Origin: JAIBCM01 sp041395165
GTDB lineage: Bacteria; Verrucomicrobiota; Verrucomicrobiia; JADLBR01; JAIBCM01
DNA: 64,000 nt
Assembly: GCA_041395165.1 (NCBI GenBank)
Contig: JAWLBA010000005.1
Location: 46,930-110,929 of the forward strand
Reading direction: 5' to 3'
Below the pieces are notes generated by a model. It saw only the letters and a program-made list of their open reading frames with translations. It did not search any database and was not told where the DNA came from. Of this stretch, positions 18,935-28,204 are shown piece by piece (position 1 is the first letter of the stretch; the number at the start of each line of letters is the position of its first letter). Both the position numbers and the translations under genes were made by a program.

Positions 18935-20677
18935 ATGGGTAAAACTTCAAAAATAGTTAAGGCTCTAGATGGAGTCAGCAAGGCACGCAAAGTGCGTGTA
19001 ATTCGTGATGCGTCACATGTAGAAAACGCTGCTAAAGCAATTCGGGATTCTGCTGCAGTTCGTGCTCATGCTATTCGAGAGGCAGCTGCAGCTTTGACAC
19101 GTGAAGAGGCTGAAGCAGCATTGCGCGCATTAGGAAAGGCGAATGTTGAGTATAACGCTGCTAAGTTAAATGTGAAATCCGCGCAGAAAGCTGTAAAAGA
19201 AGCTGAGGAATCTTTCTTGGCGGCTCGTGCTCAAGCAAGCGCATTGGGTGAGGGGGCTCAAACGCAGGCGGCTGTTACTCAAGCTGAAAGTGAATTGGCT
19301 TTTGCTCAAGATAGATTGGAAATTGCCCTCAAGCTTCGCGAAGAGAAACTCGTGACTGCTAAACAATTAAGGGAGGATGCTCTACGTTTAGATCCCGAAG
19401 TTCAAAGAAGATCAGCTGATGAGGTGGAAAGGCAAGCTCAGGCAATTATTGATGAGTTAGAAAAAACTTTTCAAGAAGCCGAAGTAGCACATCAAAATTT
19501 AGTACAAGCCCGTGACGCTTTTAAAGAGGCTGAGAGGAATATCGAAATGATTCGCGCAAGGAGGGTTACTGATCCGGGAATGCTTGCCGAAGCTGAAGCA
19601 GAAGTTGGAAGAACCCGAGAAATTTGGGAAAAAACCCGAGAAATTACTAAGGAAAAGGTGTCGAAATATAATTATGCGATGCAAAAAGCTGAGCGTTTAG
19701 CTGATACTTCTTTCAGAGAAGCAGGAGTGTCATCTACAAAAAATTCAGATCAAACAGCTTTTCTTCAAGCTAACGTTGAACTTGCTTCTACTGAACTTGA
19801 AAAAGCTCGTATTGCTTTAAGAGAATCCCGTTCACTTGCTACTGCCGCCAAGAATAAAGTTGCATCGTTGCGTAAACAAGGAGCTAAAAAAGAAATTATC
19901 GATGCTGCTGTGGCTGAGCATGACGCTGCGGAATTGGCAGTGAGAAAGGCGCAAAGTAGCTATACTAGCAAATGGCAAATTCTTAAACGTTATCGTGAGC
20001 GTTTAGGAGGAGGTGTTGCTGTCACTGGCGGAGTGCGAAGTTTGAGTGAAGAAGACAAGCCTTACCCTATTGTTGAGACGGTAGGGGGAGCTGTTTTGGG
20101 TGTTGTGGATGCTGTGGAAGAAGTTATTGCTGATGGAGCAAGTATCGGGCCTTGTATTACGAGTGGCTTTACGATATGTGATGCGGGCCATAAAGGCACC
20201 GCATTGGAGAGTGAGATCATTGAGAAAACGGTAGTGCCTATATTAACCTCTGAGACAGCAGCGCCTGTGGTAGATCCGTTGATTGGAGGGTTGGGCAAGG
20301 CTTCCGATGGGATCGATCGATCGTTAACAGTGGGTATTAAAGGGATGGAGTCTGCAGGAGGAGCGGTAGTGAATGCCTTTACACCACGAGGAGGGACGAT
20401 AAATAGTGCCTTGGCGCGAATTGAAAAGGCGAAAGCTCAAGGGAAACAAAGGCCAATCGTTAATGATTATCATGTAAAGGATAATAGTCATGTTTGGGCC
20501 GAAATAGAAACAGCGGGACAAGAAATGGTTTTACAGTCGAAGGGAGGAGATGGAAAAAATATCACTTCAACTTCTAAAGCTCATAAGGAAATTTGGGATC
20601 GCATTGATGCGCCTTTATGTTCAGAAAATTCGAAAATAGTTAATTCATCGCCTGTTAAGTCTTCAATAGATATTTAA
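18935..20677 (+). CDS. modular long coiled-coil protein, paralog 4 (unknown function)
   Basis: At 580 aa this is the longest member. It has a basic start (IVKALDGVSKARKVRVIRD), then ~330 residues of Ala/Glu/Lys/Arg-rich heptad sequence. Sub-blocks such as NVELASTELEKARIALRESR and EVAHQNLVQARDAFKEAERN look like internal duplications of the ~90-residue unit also seen in paralogs 1 and 2. At ~375 it switches to the hydrophobic-helical C-module starting EDKPYPIVETVGGAVLG, with a CITSGFTICDAGHKG loop containing two cysteines. That module is encoded by DNA identical to paralog 5. The last ~75 residues differ from paralog 5. No RBS of note precedes the ATG. Confidence 0.75.
   Translation: MGKTSKIVKALDGVSKARKVRVIRDASHVENAAKAIRDSAAVRAHAIREAAAALTREEAEAALRALGKANVEYNAAKLNVKSAQKAVKEAEESFLAARAQASALGEGAQTQAAVTQAESELAFAQDRLEIALKLREEKLVTAKQLREDALRLDPEVQRRSADEVERQAQAIIDELEKTFQEAEVAHQNLVQARDAFKEAERNIEMIRARRVTDPGMLAEAEAEVGRTREIWEKTREITKEKVSKYNYAMQKAERLADTSFREAGVSSTKNSDQTAFLQANVELASTELEKARIALRESRSLATAAKNKVASLRKQGAKKEIIDAAVAEHDAAELAVRKAQSSYTSKWQILKRYRERLGGGVAVTGGVRSLSEEDKPYPIVETVGGAVLGVVDAVEEVIADGASIGPCITSGFTICDAGHKGTALESEIIEKTVVPILTSETAAPVVDPLIGGLGKASDGIDRSLTVGIKGMESAGGAVVNAFTPRGGTINSALARIEKAKAQGKQRPIVNDYHVKDNSHVWAEIETAGQEMVLQSKGGDGKNITSTSKAHKEIWDRIDAPLCSENSKIVNSSPVKSSIDI
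20047..20450 (+). repeat. 404-bp perfect direct repeat, copy 1
   Basis: This block inside paralog 4 is identical, by eye, to 21510-21913 in paralog 5, offset by 1463 bases. It encodes ~134 residues from EEDKPYPIVETVGG to AKAQGKQ. Sequence on both sides diverges abruptly, so identity stops at a module boundary at the 5' side and just before the variable tail at the 3' side. Confidence 0.93.
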
Positions 20678-20796
20678 TTACTATTTTTACGTCAAAGATA
20701 AAAATAATTTTATAATCTAGTTCAATAAAATTTGACACAAACTGGTTCGTAAATATCTTTCTCCATGAAAAGACGTTCTGGTGATGAAGGAGTGAT

Positions 20797-22110
20797 ATGG
20801 GGTTAGCAGGTGTGGCTCTTCGTACTGCGCGTTCTGTAGCGCGCGCAAGGCGATTCACGAGACGCCCTCATCAAATTAGGGCTAGAATTTTTAACTCAGG
20901 TGAGGTGTTGGACAACGTCGAATTGATGAAACAGTGGGATGGAGCTCCTGTGGGTTTGATCACTCGTAAAGTCGATGAGCTAACTGTAGTGGATATGAGC
21001 CTTGTTGCCGATTTAGCGAGTCCTATGGGAGCAATGGCTGATAATATTGCAACCGAAGCTGGTGAAAAAATTCCTTCGATTCTGACAAAATTGGGGAATA
21101 AAAAGGTGGCTATTAGTGAAGCTCAAAGTGTCTTAAACCGCCTAATGGATGCGCGAGCAGAACTGAGGAGGCATGCTGAGATTTTGTTGTATGAGTTTGC
21201 TAGCAATGAGGGTCAAGCTTTGGGCAGGGTGAATCCAAGGTTATTGAGGAGTATGGAAGAAGCTTCTGATGCAATTCAAAGTACAGGAGAGGTTCTTTAT
21301 CAAGCAGAGGCGATTCTTCTGAAATGGGATTCAGGTGAGATCACGAATGTTTCTGAAATTATTGCAGCTTTAAAACAAGTGCAAACCCATGCAACGGCTA
21401 TGGAAGAAGCAGTAGCGGTTCTAGAGGAAACGGCTCTCGCTCTGGAGCGTACTCAAACGCGAACCATGAATTCAGTACTTGCTGCCCCCTTAGCTCTCGG
21501 TTTGAAAAATGAAGAAGACAAGCCTTACCCTATTGTTGAGACGGTAGGGGGAGCTGTTTTGGGTGTTGTGGATGCTGTGGAAGAAGTTATTGCTGATGGA
21601 GCAAGTATCGGGCCTTGTATTACGAGTGGCTTTACGATATGTGATGCGGGCCATAAAGGCACCGCATTGGAGAGTGAGATCATTGAGAAAACGGTAGTGC
21701 CTATATTAACCTCTGAGACAGCAGCGCCTGTGGTAGATCCGTTGATTGGAGGGTTGGGCAAGGCTTCCGATGGGATCGATCGATCGTTAACAGTGGGTAT
21801 TAAAGGGATGGAGTCTGCAGGAGGAGCGGTAGTGAATGCCTTTACACCACGAGGAGGGACGATAAATAGTGCCTTGGCGCGAATTGAAAAGGCGAAAGCT
21901 CAAGGGAAACAAAAGGCAATCGTTAACAGTGGGGTTGTAAAAGATAATGGTAAAGTTTGGTCCCTGGTAGAAGTAGCGGGTAGAAAAGCGGTTTCGGAGA
22001 AGGAAGCAGGAGCGCCAGAAGTGGAAGGCCAAAATTTTATATCGATAGATAATTTTACCTCAAACATAACCGATGTGGCCTCTCAATCGATGTCTTCCAT
22101 GATGCCTTAG
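20797..22110 (+). CDS. modular helical protein, paralog 5 (unknown function)
   Basis: The 437-aa protein pairs the N-module of paralog 3 with the C-module of paralog 4. After an Arg-rich start (RTARSVARARRFTRRPHQIR), residues ~60-235 align with paralog 3. Residues ~240-372 are the 134-residue hydrophobic-helical module encoded by the perfect repeat. The tail (VWSLVEVAGRK, NFISIDNFTSNITDV) resembles that of paralog 1. A strong RBS (GAAGGAG) precedes the ATG, and a TATAAT occurs at 20711-20716. It is intact and is the last gene of the island. Confidence 0.75.
   Translation: MGLAGVALRTARSVARARRFTRRPHQIRARIFNSGEVLDNVELMKQWDGAPVGLITRKVDELTVVDMSLVADLASPMGAMADNIATEAGEKIPSILTKLGNKKVAISEAQSVLNRLMDARAELRRHAEILLYEFASNEGQALGRVNPRLLRSMEEASDAIQSTGEVLYQAEAILLKWDSGEITNVSEIIAALKQVQTHATAMEEAVAVLEETALALERTQTRTMNSVLAAPLALGLKNEEDKPYPIVETVGGAVLGVVDAVEEVIADGASIGPCITSGFTICDAGHKGTALESEIIEKTVVPILTSETAAPVVDPLIGGLGKASDGIDRSLTVGIKGMESAGGAVVNAFTPRGGTINSALARIEKAKAQGKQKAIVNSGVVKDNGKVWSLVEVAGRKAVSEKEAGAPEVEGQNFISIDNFTSNITDVASQSMSSMMP
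21510..21913 (+). repeat. 404-bp perfect direct repeat, copy 2
   Basis: This is the second copy of the block at 20047-20450, lying in frame within paralog 5. No mismatch was found by eye, including at third codon positions, while the flanking paralog sequence is strongly diverged. That implies recent gene conversion or duplication of just this module. Confidence 0.93.
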
Positions 22111-22181
22111 AATTCTAAGGCAAAAGTCTCCTAAAAAACTGTGTGAATTGGCGGAATTTGTGGGGAAGTTTTGAGATGAGT

Positions 22182-23357
22182 TTAATGGGTTAAAGCAATC
22201 TGCGTAAAAAGGGCTGAACCATTGGCGAGGACTTTTTCATTGATGCGAAATTCGGGTGAGTGCCAGGTTGCGTCGACGTGTTGGGATTCATCACGGGTGC
22301 CTAAAAAGAAGTAACAGCTTGGAACTTGATCAGCGATGAAAGAGAAATCTTCTCCACCCATCATGGGAGCTGTGGTTTGAATTTGGTTTTCCTCATAGGC
22401 CAAAGCTTGGGCAGCTTTTCTTACTACTTCGGCAGCTTGGGCATTGTTGTGTAGAGGAGGATTGCCTTTTTCCCATTTAAAATGGTAAGTGGCACCATGG
22501 GCTTGGGTAATGCCGCGAATTAAATTTTCCAACTGATCGCGTAATTGATGATGAATTTCATGTGTCAAAGCGCGAGTGGTGCCATTAAGAAAAACTTTGT
22601 CAGGGATGACGTTGTAAGCTTGGCCGGCTTGGATTTTACCGAAAGAAATTACGACACTGTCTGAGGGACAAATTTTTCGGCTAATAATTGTTTGCGCGGC
22701 ACTAATGATTTCGGCGGTGATGGGGATAGGGTCGATGCAATGTTGGGGAAAAGCGCCGTGACCACCTTTGCCAATGATTTCGATTTCGAATTTTCCCGCA
22801 GCAGCCATGACAGCCCCAGTATTAATGCCTAAAATGCCTGCGGGTAAACCGGGATGGTTGTGCAAGGCGTAAGCGTTTTTTACTCTTTCAAAAGCGCCGG
22901 CTTTTAAGAAATCTTTTGCGCCACCGGGAATGACTTCTTCGGCATGTTGAAATATAAGACGAATAGGATGTGTTAATTCGCTTTCATATTTTTTAAGGAG
23001 CGTGGCAGCGCCTAATAAGATGGCTGTGTGCGCATCGTGTCCGCAAAGGTGAGCTTTACCAGGGATTTTTGAGCGAAAAGAGAGATCATTCTTTTCTTCA
23101 ATAGGCAGGGCATCGAAATCGGCGCGTAGAGCAATGATGGAACTGGCTGCGGTGGAATGGGTGCCAAGAGAAGCGAGAATACCCGTAGCGCCAATGGGCG
23201 CTTGAAAAGGGATGCCAATTTCTTTGAGTCGATCTTGGATGAATTGGGAGGTCCATTGCTCTTCATGTGCGGTTTCAGGGTGTTCATGTAGGGTGCGTCG
23301 CCAATGGATAAGGGTTTCGGACAATTCTTTGGCTTCTCTTAAAAGCGAAGTTGGCAT
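22182..23357 (-). CDS. M20-family amidohydrolase (N-acyl-amino-acid / hippurate hydrolase type)
   Basis: The start is set at the ATG at 23357 (MPTSLLREAKELSETLIHWR), giving 391 aa, because an upstream in-frame ATG would overlap the divergent thrB start. Zinc-binding motifs of the M20D subfamily are present: LCGHDAHTAILLGAA, QHAEEVIPGGAKD with the catalytic glutamate pair, and MMGGEDFSFIADQVP. The HPETAHEE start helix is also typical. It would hydrolyse an N-acyl amino acid in the cytoplasm. The exact substrate cannot be told. It is divergent from homoserine kinase, with only ~20 bases between starts. Confidence 0.88.
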   Translation of the reverse strand: MPTSLLREAKELSETLIHWRRTLHEHPETAHEEQWTSQFIQDRLKEIGIPFQAPIGATGILASLGTHSTAASSIIALRADFDALPIEEKNDLSFRSKIPGKAHLCGHDAHTAILLGAATLLKKYESELTHPIRLIFQHAEEVIPGGAKDFLKAGAFERVKNAYALHNHPGLPAGILGINTGAVMAAAGKFEIEIIGKGGHGAFPQHCIDPIPITAEIISAAQTIISRKICPSDSVVISFGKIQAGQAYNVIPDKVFLNGTTRALTHEIHHQLRDQLENLIRGITQAHGATYHFKWEKGNPPLHNNAQAAEVVRKAAQALAYEENQIQTTAPMMGGEDFSFIADQVPSCYFFLGTRDESQHVDATWHSPEFRINEKVLANGSALFTQIALTH

Positions 23358-23378
23358 ATAGAAACAAGCATAGCGGAT

Positions 23379-24224
23379 ATGAAACAAGTGCAAGTGAAAG
23401 TTCGTGTGCCGGCGACAACGGCTAATTTGGGGCCTGGGTTTGATTGCTTAGGCGTGGCGTTGAAACTTTATAATACGATCACTATTAAACGTGAAGTTTC
23501 TGATAAAACTTCGTCGGGAATGATTCGTGAAAGTGCCGATTTATTTTTTAAATCGATTCAGCAAAAGCCCTTTTCTTTTTCCTCAGCCATTCAAGGTGAT
23601 GTGCCGATTTCGCGAGGTTTGGGTAGCAGTGTAACGTTGCGCGCGGGCGTAGTTGTGGGTTTGAATCGCTTAGCGGGTGAGCCTTTGTCGCAGGCGGAAT
23701 GTTTGAATTTGGTGATTCAGTTGGAGGGACATCCTGACAATGCTGCGCCGGTGTTTTTAGGTGGGTTTACGGTGGCGACGGATGAGACGATTTTGCGAGT
23801 TCCCGTTTTACCCAAGTTAAAATTTATTGCTGTGATTCCTGAAATTGAGGTGGAAACGAAAAAAGCACGAAAAGTTTTGCCGAAAACCTTGTCCTTTGTC
23901 GATGCGGTAAAAAGTGAAAAGCAAGCGGCTTTGATTGCAGCAGCGTTTGCTGCGCAAAAATATGAGTTGCTAGAAAACGCATTTCAAGACCGCTTGCATC
24001 AACCTTATCGCAAAAAGCTTTTGCCTTTTTTAGATAAAGTGATTGAAGCGGGAGTGAAGGCAGGGGCTTTAGGCGGTTTTTTAAGTGGTTCAGGGTCAAC
24101 GATCATTTGTGTGTCCTTGAGTCATGAGCAAAATGTTGCTAGAGCCATGAGGAAAGCTCTAAAAAATATTTCAGCGTCAATGCACATTTTAGAAGTAGAT
24201 AATAAAGGATTATTAGTGAGCTAA
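23379..24224 (+). CDS. thrB: homoserine kinase
   Basis: The 281-aa GHMP kinase has motif 1 ATTANLGPGFDCLGVALKLY (diagnostic for ThrB), the phosphate-binding loop PISRGLGSSVTLRAGVVVGL, and motif 3 GALGGFLSGSGSTIICVS. The EGHPDNAAPVFLGGF segment is also typical of homoserine kinases. It phosphorylates L-homoserine with ATP in threonine synthesis, in the cytoplasm. It is slightly shorter than the usual ~300 aa. No other threonine genes are adjacent. Confidence 0.92.
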   Translation: MKQVQVKVRVPATTANLGPGFDCLGVALKLYNTITIKREVSDKTSSGMIRESADLFFKSIQQKPFSFSSAIQGDVPISRGLGSSVTLRAGVVVGLNRLAGEPLSQAECLNLVIQLEGHPDNAAPVFLGGFTVATDETILRVPVLPKLKFIAVIPEIEVETKKARKVLPKTLSFVDAVKSEKQAALIAAAFAAQKYELLENAFQDRLHQPYRKKLLPFLDKVIEAGVKAGALGGFLSGSGSTIICVSLSHEQNVARAMRKALKNISASMHILEVDNKGLLVS

Positions 24225-24349
24225 TATTTTTGTATTTTTCATTTTTCCACTTGTCGACGAGACAAAGTTTCGATAAGTAAATGGAATTATGTTCGGTAGG
24301 TTGTGTTTTTTTTATAGGAAACAGGTAATGATTGGGATGATTTGTTAGG

Positions 24350-25003
24350 ATGGCTAATATTTTTCCACGTTGGACCAATTGGTTACCTCTAAAACTTTTC
24401 ATTGCAGCTTTAGTTTTAGGCGCGGCAGTAGTTTGGGGTGTCACTTATTATTTTACGCCTAAATACACGCGGGTCGGCTATATGCCGCAGCAACCGGTGA
24501 ATTTTGAGCATGCTATTCATGTGAATCAATTAGGTATGGATTGTCGCTATTGTCATGTGGGCGTGGAAACTTCGCCGAACTCGACAATTCCTACTACTCA
24601 GACTTGTATGAATTGCCATAAGCAGGTGAAGAAAGACAGTCCTGCTTTGGCAGCAGTTCGGGAGAGTTGGGAAACAGGTAAACCGATTCCCTGGGTAAGA
24701 ATTCATCAGGTGCCCGACTACGTTTACTTTAACCATGCTGCGCATGTGAATCGTGGTGTGAGTTGTGTGAGTTGTCATGGGCAAGTGAATCAGATGCGCG
24801 TGATGTATCAGGATCAACCGCAAAGTATGTCGTGGTGTTTGGAATGTCATCGTTCGCCGGAAAAGAAGATTCGTCCAATGAACGAGGTTTATCATTTGGA
24901 TTGGAAGCCGGAAAGTGAGAAGGCTCAATTGGAAATGGGCAAGAAATTAGTAAAGGACTGGAATATTGATCCGCCGAAAAGTTGTGCGGGTTGTCATCGT
25001 TAA
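24350..25003 (+). CDS. actA: alternative complex III pentaheme cytochrome c subunit
   Basis: The 217-aa protein has an N-terminal transmembrane anchor (~13-34) and five CxxCH heme-c motifs at about residues 65, 86, 139, 163 and 212. That is the heme count of ActA in quinol:cytochrome c/acceptor oxidoreductase ACIII. Conserved FEHAIH and YFNHAAH histidines supply distal ligands. It faces the periplasm and passes electrons from the complex to cytochrome c. It starts the act operon, 12 bases before actB. The upstream 125 bases should carry the promoter, but no clear box was chosen. Confidence 0.93.
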   Translation: MANIFPRWTNWLPLKLFIAALVLGAAVVWGVTYYFTPKYTRVGYMPQQPVNFEHAIHVNQLGMDCRYCHVGVETSPNSTIPTTQTCMNCHKQVKKDSPALAAVRESWETGKPIPWVRIHQVPDYVYFNHAAHVNRGVSCVSCHGQVNQMRVMYQDQPQSMSWCLECHRSPEKKIRPMNEVYHLDWKPESEKAQLEMGKKLVKDWNIDPPKSCAGCHR

Positions 25004-25015
25004 TTTGTCATCGTT

Positions 25016-28000
25016 ATGAAGAGAATTTGGCAACATCCAGAAGCGGAAAAAGGTAAAACCGGGAAGAATTATTGGCGCAGTTTGGGTGAATTGTCTAACA
25101 CACCGGATTTTCGTGATTGGTTGGAGAGAGAATTTCCTCAAGGCGCAGCGGAGTGGTCCACGGATGATGGACTTTCGCGTCGCAACTTTTTGCGTTTGAT
25201 GGGTGCTTCGATGGCGTTAGCGGGCTTGGGTTTGTCGGCTTGTCGACGGCCAGAAGCGCATTTAGTGCCATTTACGAAGACACCCGAGTGGCTGATTCCG
25301 GGTAAATATCTTCATTATTCTACGGCAATGCCGCGTCGCAATGGAGCTATGCCGTTACAGGTAAAATCTTACAATGGACGGCCGATAAAAATTGAAGGCA
25401 ATCCTTTGCATCCTTACAGCATGGGCAAGTCCGATGCGTTTGCCCAGGCAACTATTTTGGAGTTGTATGATCCGGAACGTTCCCGCTCTTTTCTTAAAGA
25501 TGGTAAGCCAATCGATCGTAAGACTTTTGATGAGGCTTTGGAACAGTTGAAACAAAGTTGGTCGGGTGGCGCAGACAGAAAATTGGCTTTTTTAGTGGAT
25601 GAAACATGTTGTCCTACTCGCGAACGGTTTCGCTCGGAACTTTTTCCAGATTCTATTTGGTGTGTTTATGAGCCTTTATTGACCGGTAATAGTTCGGAGG
25701 CGGCTTCTTTGGCTTTTGGAGGTGGAGTGAAAGTATTGCCCCATTATGACAAAGCGGATCTTATTTTTTCGGTCGATTGCGATTTTTTGGAATGTCATGA
25801 TGGTAATTTGAAATCTATTCGCGATTTCATGAATGGTCGTCGCGTGCGCAAGCCAGGCGATAAAATGAATCGTTTGTATGCAGTAGAAAGTCATTATACC
25901 ATTACTGGCGCGACAGCGGATCATCGCTTGCGTTTGCCAGCGAGTCATACGGGTGCATTTGTGTTGGCTTTGGCTAAGGAACTGGTGCGTTCTGGAGTGG
26001 AAAGTGGATTAGCCGAGTTGGTGAGTGCAATTGATAATAATCCTGAAACTGTTTTGGGAGTTGATAAAAATTGGATTCGCGAAGCTGCGCGCGATTTAAT
26101 TGAACATCGTCGTCGTTGCTTGGTAGTGATTGGCGATCGTCAGCCTACTTCAGTGCATATTTTGGGATTGGCCATTAATGAAGCGTTAGGAAACTTAGAC
26201 AATACGCTGTCGGTAATTGAGAAAAAACAGGAACCTGGATGGAATATTACTGAATTGGCTGATGCGATTGGAAATGGTTCGGTTGAGACGCTGGTGATTG
26301 TGGGAGGTAATCCAGTTTATAATTCACCGGTGGATATTGATTGGAAAAAATTGTTGAAAAAAGTGCCAACAGTAATTCGTCTCGGTATGCATGAAGACGA
26401 AACTTCGGCGTTGAGCCACTGGCATGTGCCACAGGCTCATTATTTAGAAAGTTGGAGCGATGCATGGGCTGAAGACGGTTCTTATCTTTCCTTGCAGCCG
26501 ATGATTTTGCCTTTGCATGGTGGGCTTTCGGATTTGGAATTGATGGCGAGTTTAGCAGGTGTGTCTTTCAACGATAGTTTGGAGTTGGTTCAAGAGACGT
26601 TTCGAGGTGTAGTAAAAAAGCGATGGGACGCGTTTAAGTTTGAAGAACAATGGAACAGGTTTTTGCATGATGGCTTTTTAGAAGACAGCGCGGCCAAAGT
26701 GAAAAAAATCTCTTTCGATGTGATCAATCGATGTGTGGATTTTCTTAAGCGCAATCCGTTAAGGGCAGAGCCGTTGGCGGAAGACCGTTTGGAACTAGTT
26801 TTTGTGGCTGATCGTAGAGTGGATGATGGTCGATTTGTCAATAATGCTTGGATGCAAGAATTTCCGGATCCTATTACAAAAATGACTTGGGAAAATGCTG
26901 CATTAATGAGTCCTACGACTGCGAAGAAGTTGGGTATTGTGAATGAGACGGTGAAGGGCATTATGATGGTGGATAAGGTGAAGATTAGCTGGGCTGGTCG
27001 ATCGATTGAGGCGCCGGTGCTAATTACGCCGGGTAGTTGCGATTTTTCTTTGGCCCTGCCTGTAGGTTATGGTCGTGAGATAACGGGTAAAATTGGAGAG
27101 GGAAGTGGATTTAACGCTTATGCGTTGCGTGTTTCAGATGCTGCTTATTTTGCAGTGGGGGCTTCGATTAAAAAAGTGGATGGTAAATACGATCTGGCTT
27201 TAACGCAGGAGCATAATGTGATGGAGGGGCGCGCTTTGGTTCGAGAAGCGCCTTTGGAATATTTTAATCAAGATCCGAATTTTACTGATAAAATGGGAAT
27301 TGATGCTCATGCGCCTTCGGGGCCGTCATTTTATCATGTGCCGCCGATGAATGCGCCGCATCAGTGGGGGATGTCAATTGATTTGACCACGTGTACGGGT
27401 TGTAATGCGTGTGTGGTTGCGTGTCAGAGTGAAAATAATATCCCTGTTGTAGGCAAGGATCAAGTGCAGCGAGGTCGTGAGATGCATTGGATTCGAATTG
27501 ATCGTTATTTTTCAGGCGAGGATGAAGAAGATCCGCAGATGATGATGCAACCGATCGCGTGTATGCAGTGTGAAAATGCACCTTGCGAAACGGTGTGTCC
27601 AGTCAATGCGACAGTTCACAATGACGAAGGGTTAAATGTCATGGCATATAATCGATGCATTGGCACGCGTTATTGCGCAAACAACTGTCCTTATAAAGTG
27701 CGCCGGTTCAACTTTTTTGATTTTAATCAACGCCCGATTGATGAGTTGTATAAAGGGCCGCTGGCGCCAAAGGGAACGCCGGAGTTGCTGAAGATGAGTA
27801 AGAATCCGAATGTCACGGTTCGCATGCGCGGGGTGATGGAGAAGTGCACGTTTTGTGTTCAGCGTTTAGAAATGGCTAAGATTGATTGGCGAGCCAAACA
27901 AGGTGCTTCACCGGATGTTACGATTCCTGCTAATTCTGTGCAGACAGCATGTCAGCAAGCGTGTCCGGCTGATGCGATTGTATTTGGAAATTTGAAAGAT

Positions 28001-28204
28001 GAAGATAGTGAAATCGCTAAAGTAAAGACTTTAAAACATGATTATGCTTTGTTGGAGTATTTGAATATTAAACCGCGTGTGAGTTATTTGGGTCGCATTC
28101 GCAATCCTAATCCCAAAATGCCGGGAGCGGATAAGATTGGAATGACAACGATTAATGAGATGCATCATCACGGTCATGAAGAAAATGATGGAAAGGAACA
28201 TTAG
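25016..28204 (+). CDS. actB: alternative complex III iron-sulfur/molybdopterin-like subunit
   Basis: The 1062-aa protein has the ActB two-part layout. A twin-arginine signal (SRRNFLRLMGASMALAGLGL, ~54-73) is followed by a molybdopterin-oxidoreductase-like domain (to ~740) with no evident cofactor ligands, as known for this family. The C-terminal ferredoxin-like domain has four cysteine groups: CTGCNACVVAC, CMQCENAPCETVCP, CIGTRYCANNCPYKV, and CTFC paired with CQQACP. These would hold three 4Fe-4S and one 3Fe-4S clusters. It takes electrons from the membrane subunit ActC toward ActA/ActE on the periplasmic side. The 3.2-kb frame is intact. Confidence 0.94.
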   Translation: MKRIWQHPEAEKGKTGKNYWRSLGELSNTPDFRDWLEREFPQGAAEWSTDDGLSRRNFLRLMGASMALAGLGLSACRRPEAHLVPFTKTPEWLIPGKYLHYSTAMPRRNGAMPLQVKSYNGRPIKIEGNPLHPYSMGKSDAFAQATILELYDPERSRSFLKDGKPIDRKTFDEALEQLKQSWSGGADRKLAFLVDETCCPTRERFRSELFPDSIWCVYEPLLTGNSSEAASLAFGGGVKVLPHYDKADLIFSVDCDFLECHDGNLKSIRDFMNGRRVRKPGDKMNRLYAVESHYTITGATADHRLRLPASHTGAFVLALAKELVRSGVESGLAELVSAIDNNPETVLGVDKNWIREAARDLIEHRRRCLVVIGDRQPTSVHILGLAINEALGNLDNTLSVIEKKQEPGWNITELADAIGNGSVETLVIVGGNPVYNSPVDIDWKKLLKKVPTVIRLGMHEDETSALSHWHVPQAHYLESWSDAWAEDGSYLSLQPMILPLHGGLSDLELMASLAGVSFNDSLELVQETFRGVVKKRWDAFKFEEQWNRFLHDGFLEDSAAKVKKISFDVINRCVDFLKRNPLRAEPLAEDRLELVFVADRRVDDGRFVNNAWMQEFPDPITKMTWENAALMSPTTAKKLGIVNETVKGIMMVDKVKISWAGRSIEAPVLITPGSCDFSLALPVGYGREITGKIGEGSGFNAYALRVSDAAYFAVGASIKKVDGKYDLALTQEHNVMEGRALVREAPLEYFNQDPNFTDKMGIDAHAPSGPSFYHVPPMNAPHQWGMSIDLTTCTGCNACVVACQSENNIPVVGKDQVQRGREMHWIRIDRYFSGEDEEDPQMMMQPIACMQCENAPCETVCPVNATVHNDEGLNVMAYNRCIGTRYCANNCPYKVRRFNFFDFNQRPIDELYKGPLAPKGTPELLKMSKNPNVTVRMRGVMEKCTFCVQRLEMAKIDWRAKQGASPDVTIPANSVQTACQQACPADAIVFGNLKDEDSEIAKVKTLKHDYALLEYLNIKPRVSYLGRIRNPNPKMPGADKIGMTTINEMHHHGHEENDGKEH

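Noticed and set aside
19166..20521. Several reverse-strand frames within paralogs 4 and 5, including an identical 78-aa pair
   Set aside because: They are shadows of repetitive coding DNA; the identical pair only reflects the 404-bp repeat.
15410..22110. Island as a prophage tail region (tape-measure-like coiled coils)
   Set aside because: No capsid, portal, terminase, integrase or lysis gene is present, and the proteins have basic starts and repeated C-modules unlike tape measures.
15410..22110. Island proteins as R-body (Reb) or gas-vesicle components
   Set aside because: Reb proteins are ~100 aa with a different conserved core and gas-vesicle proteins are small and hydrophobic; neither matches.
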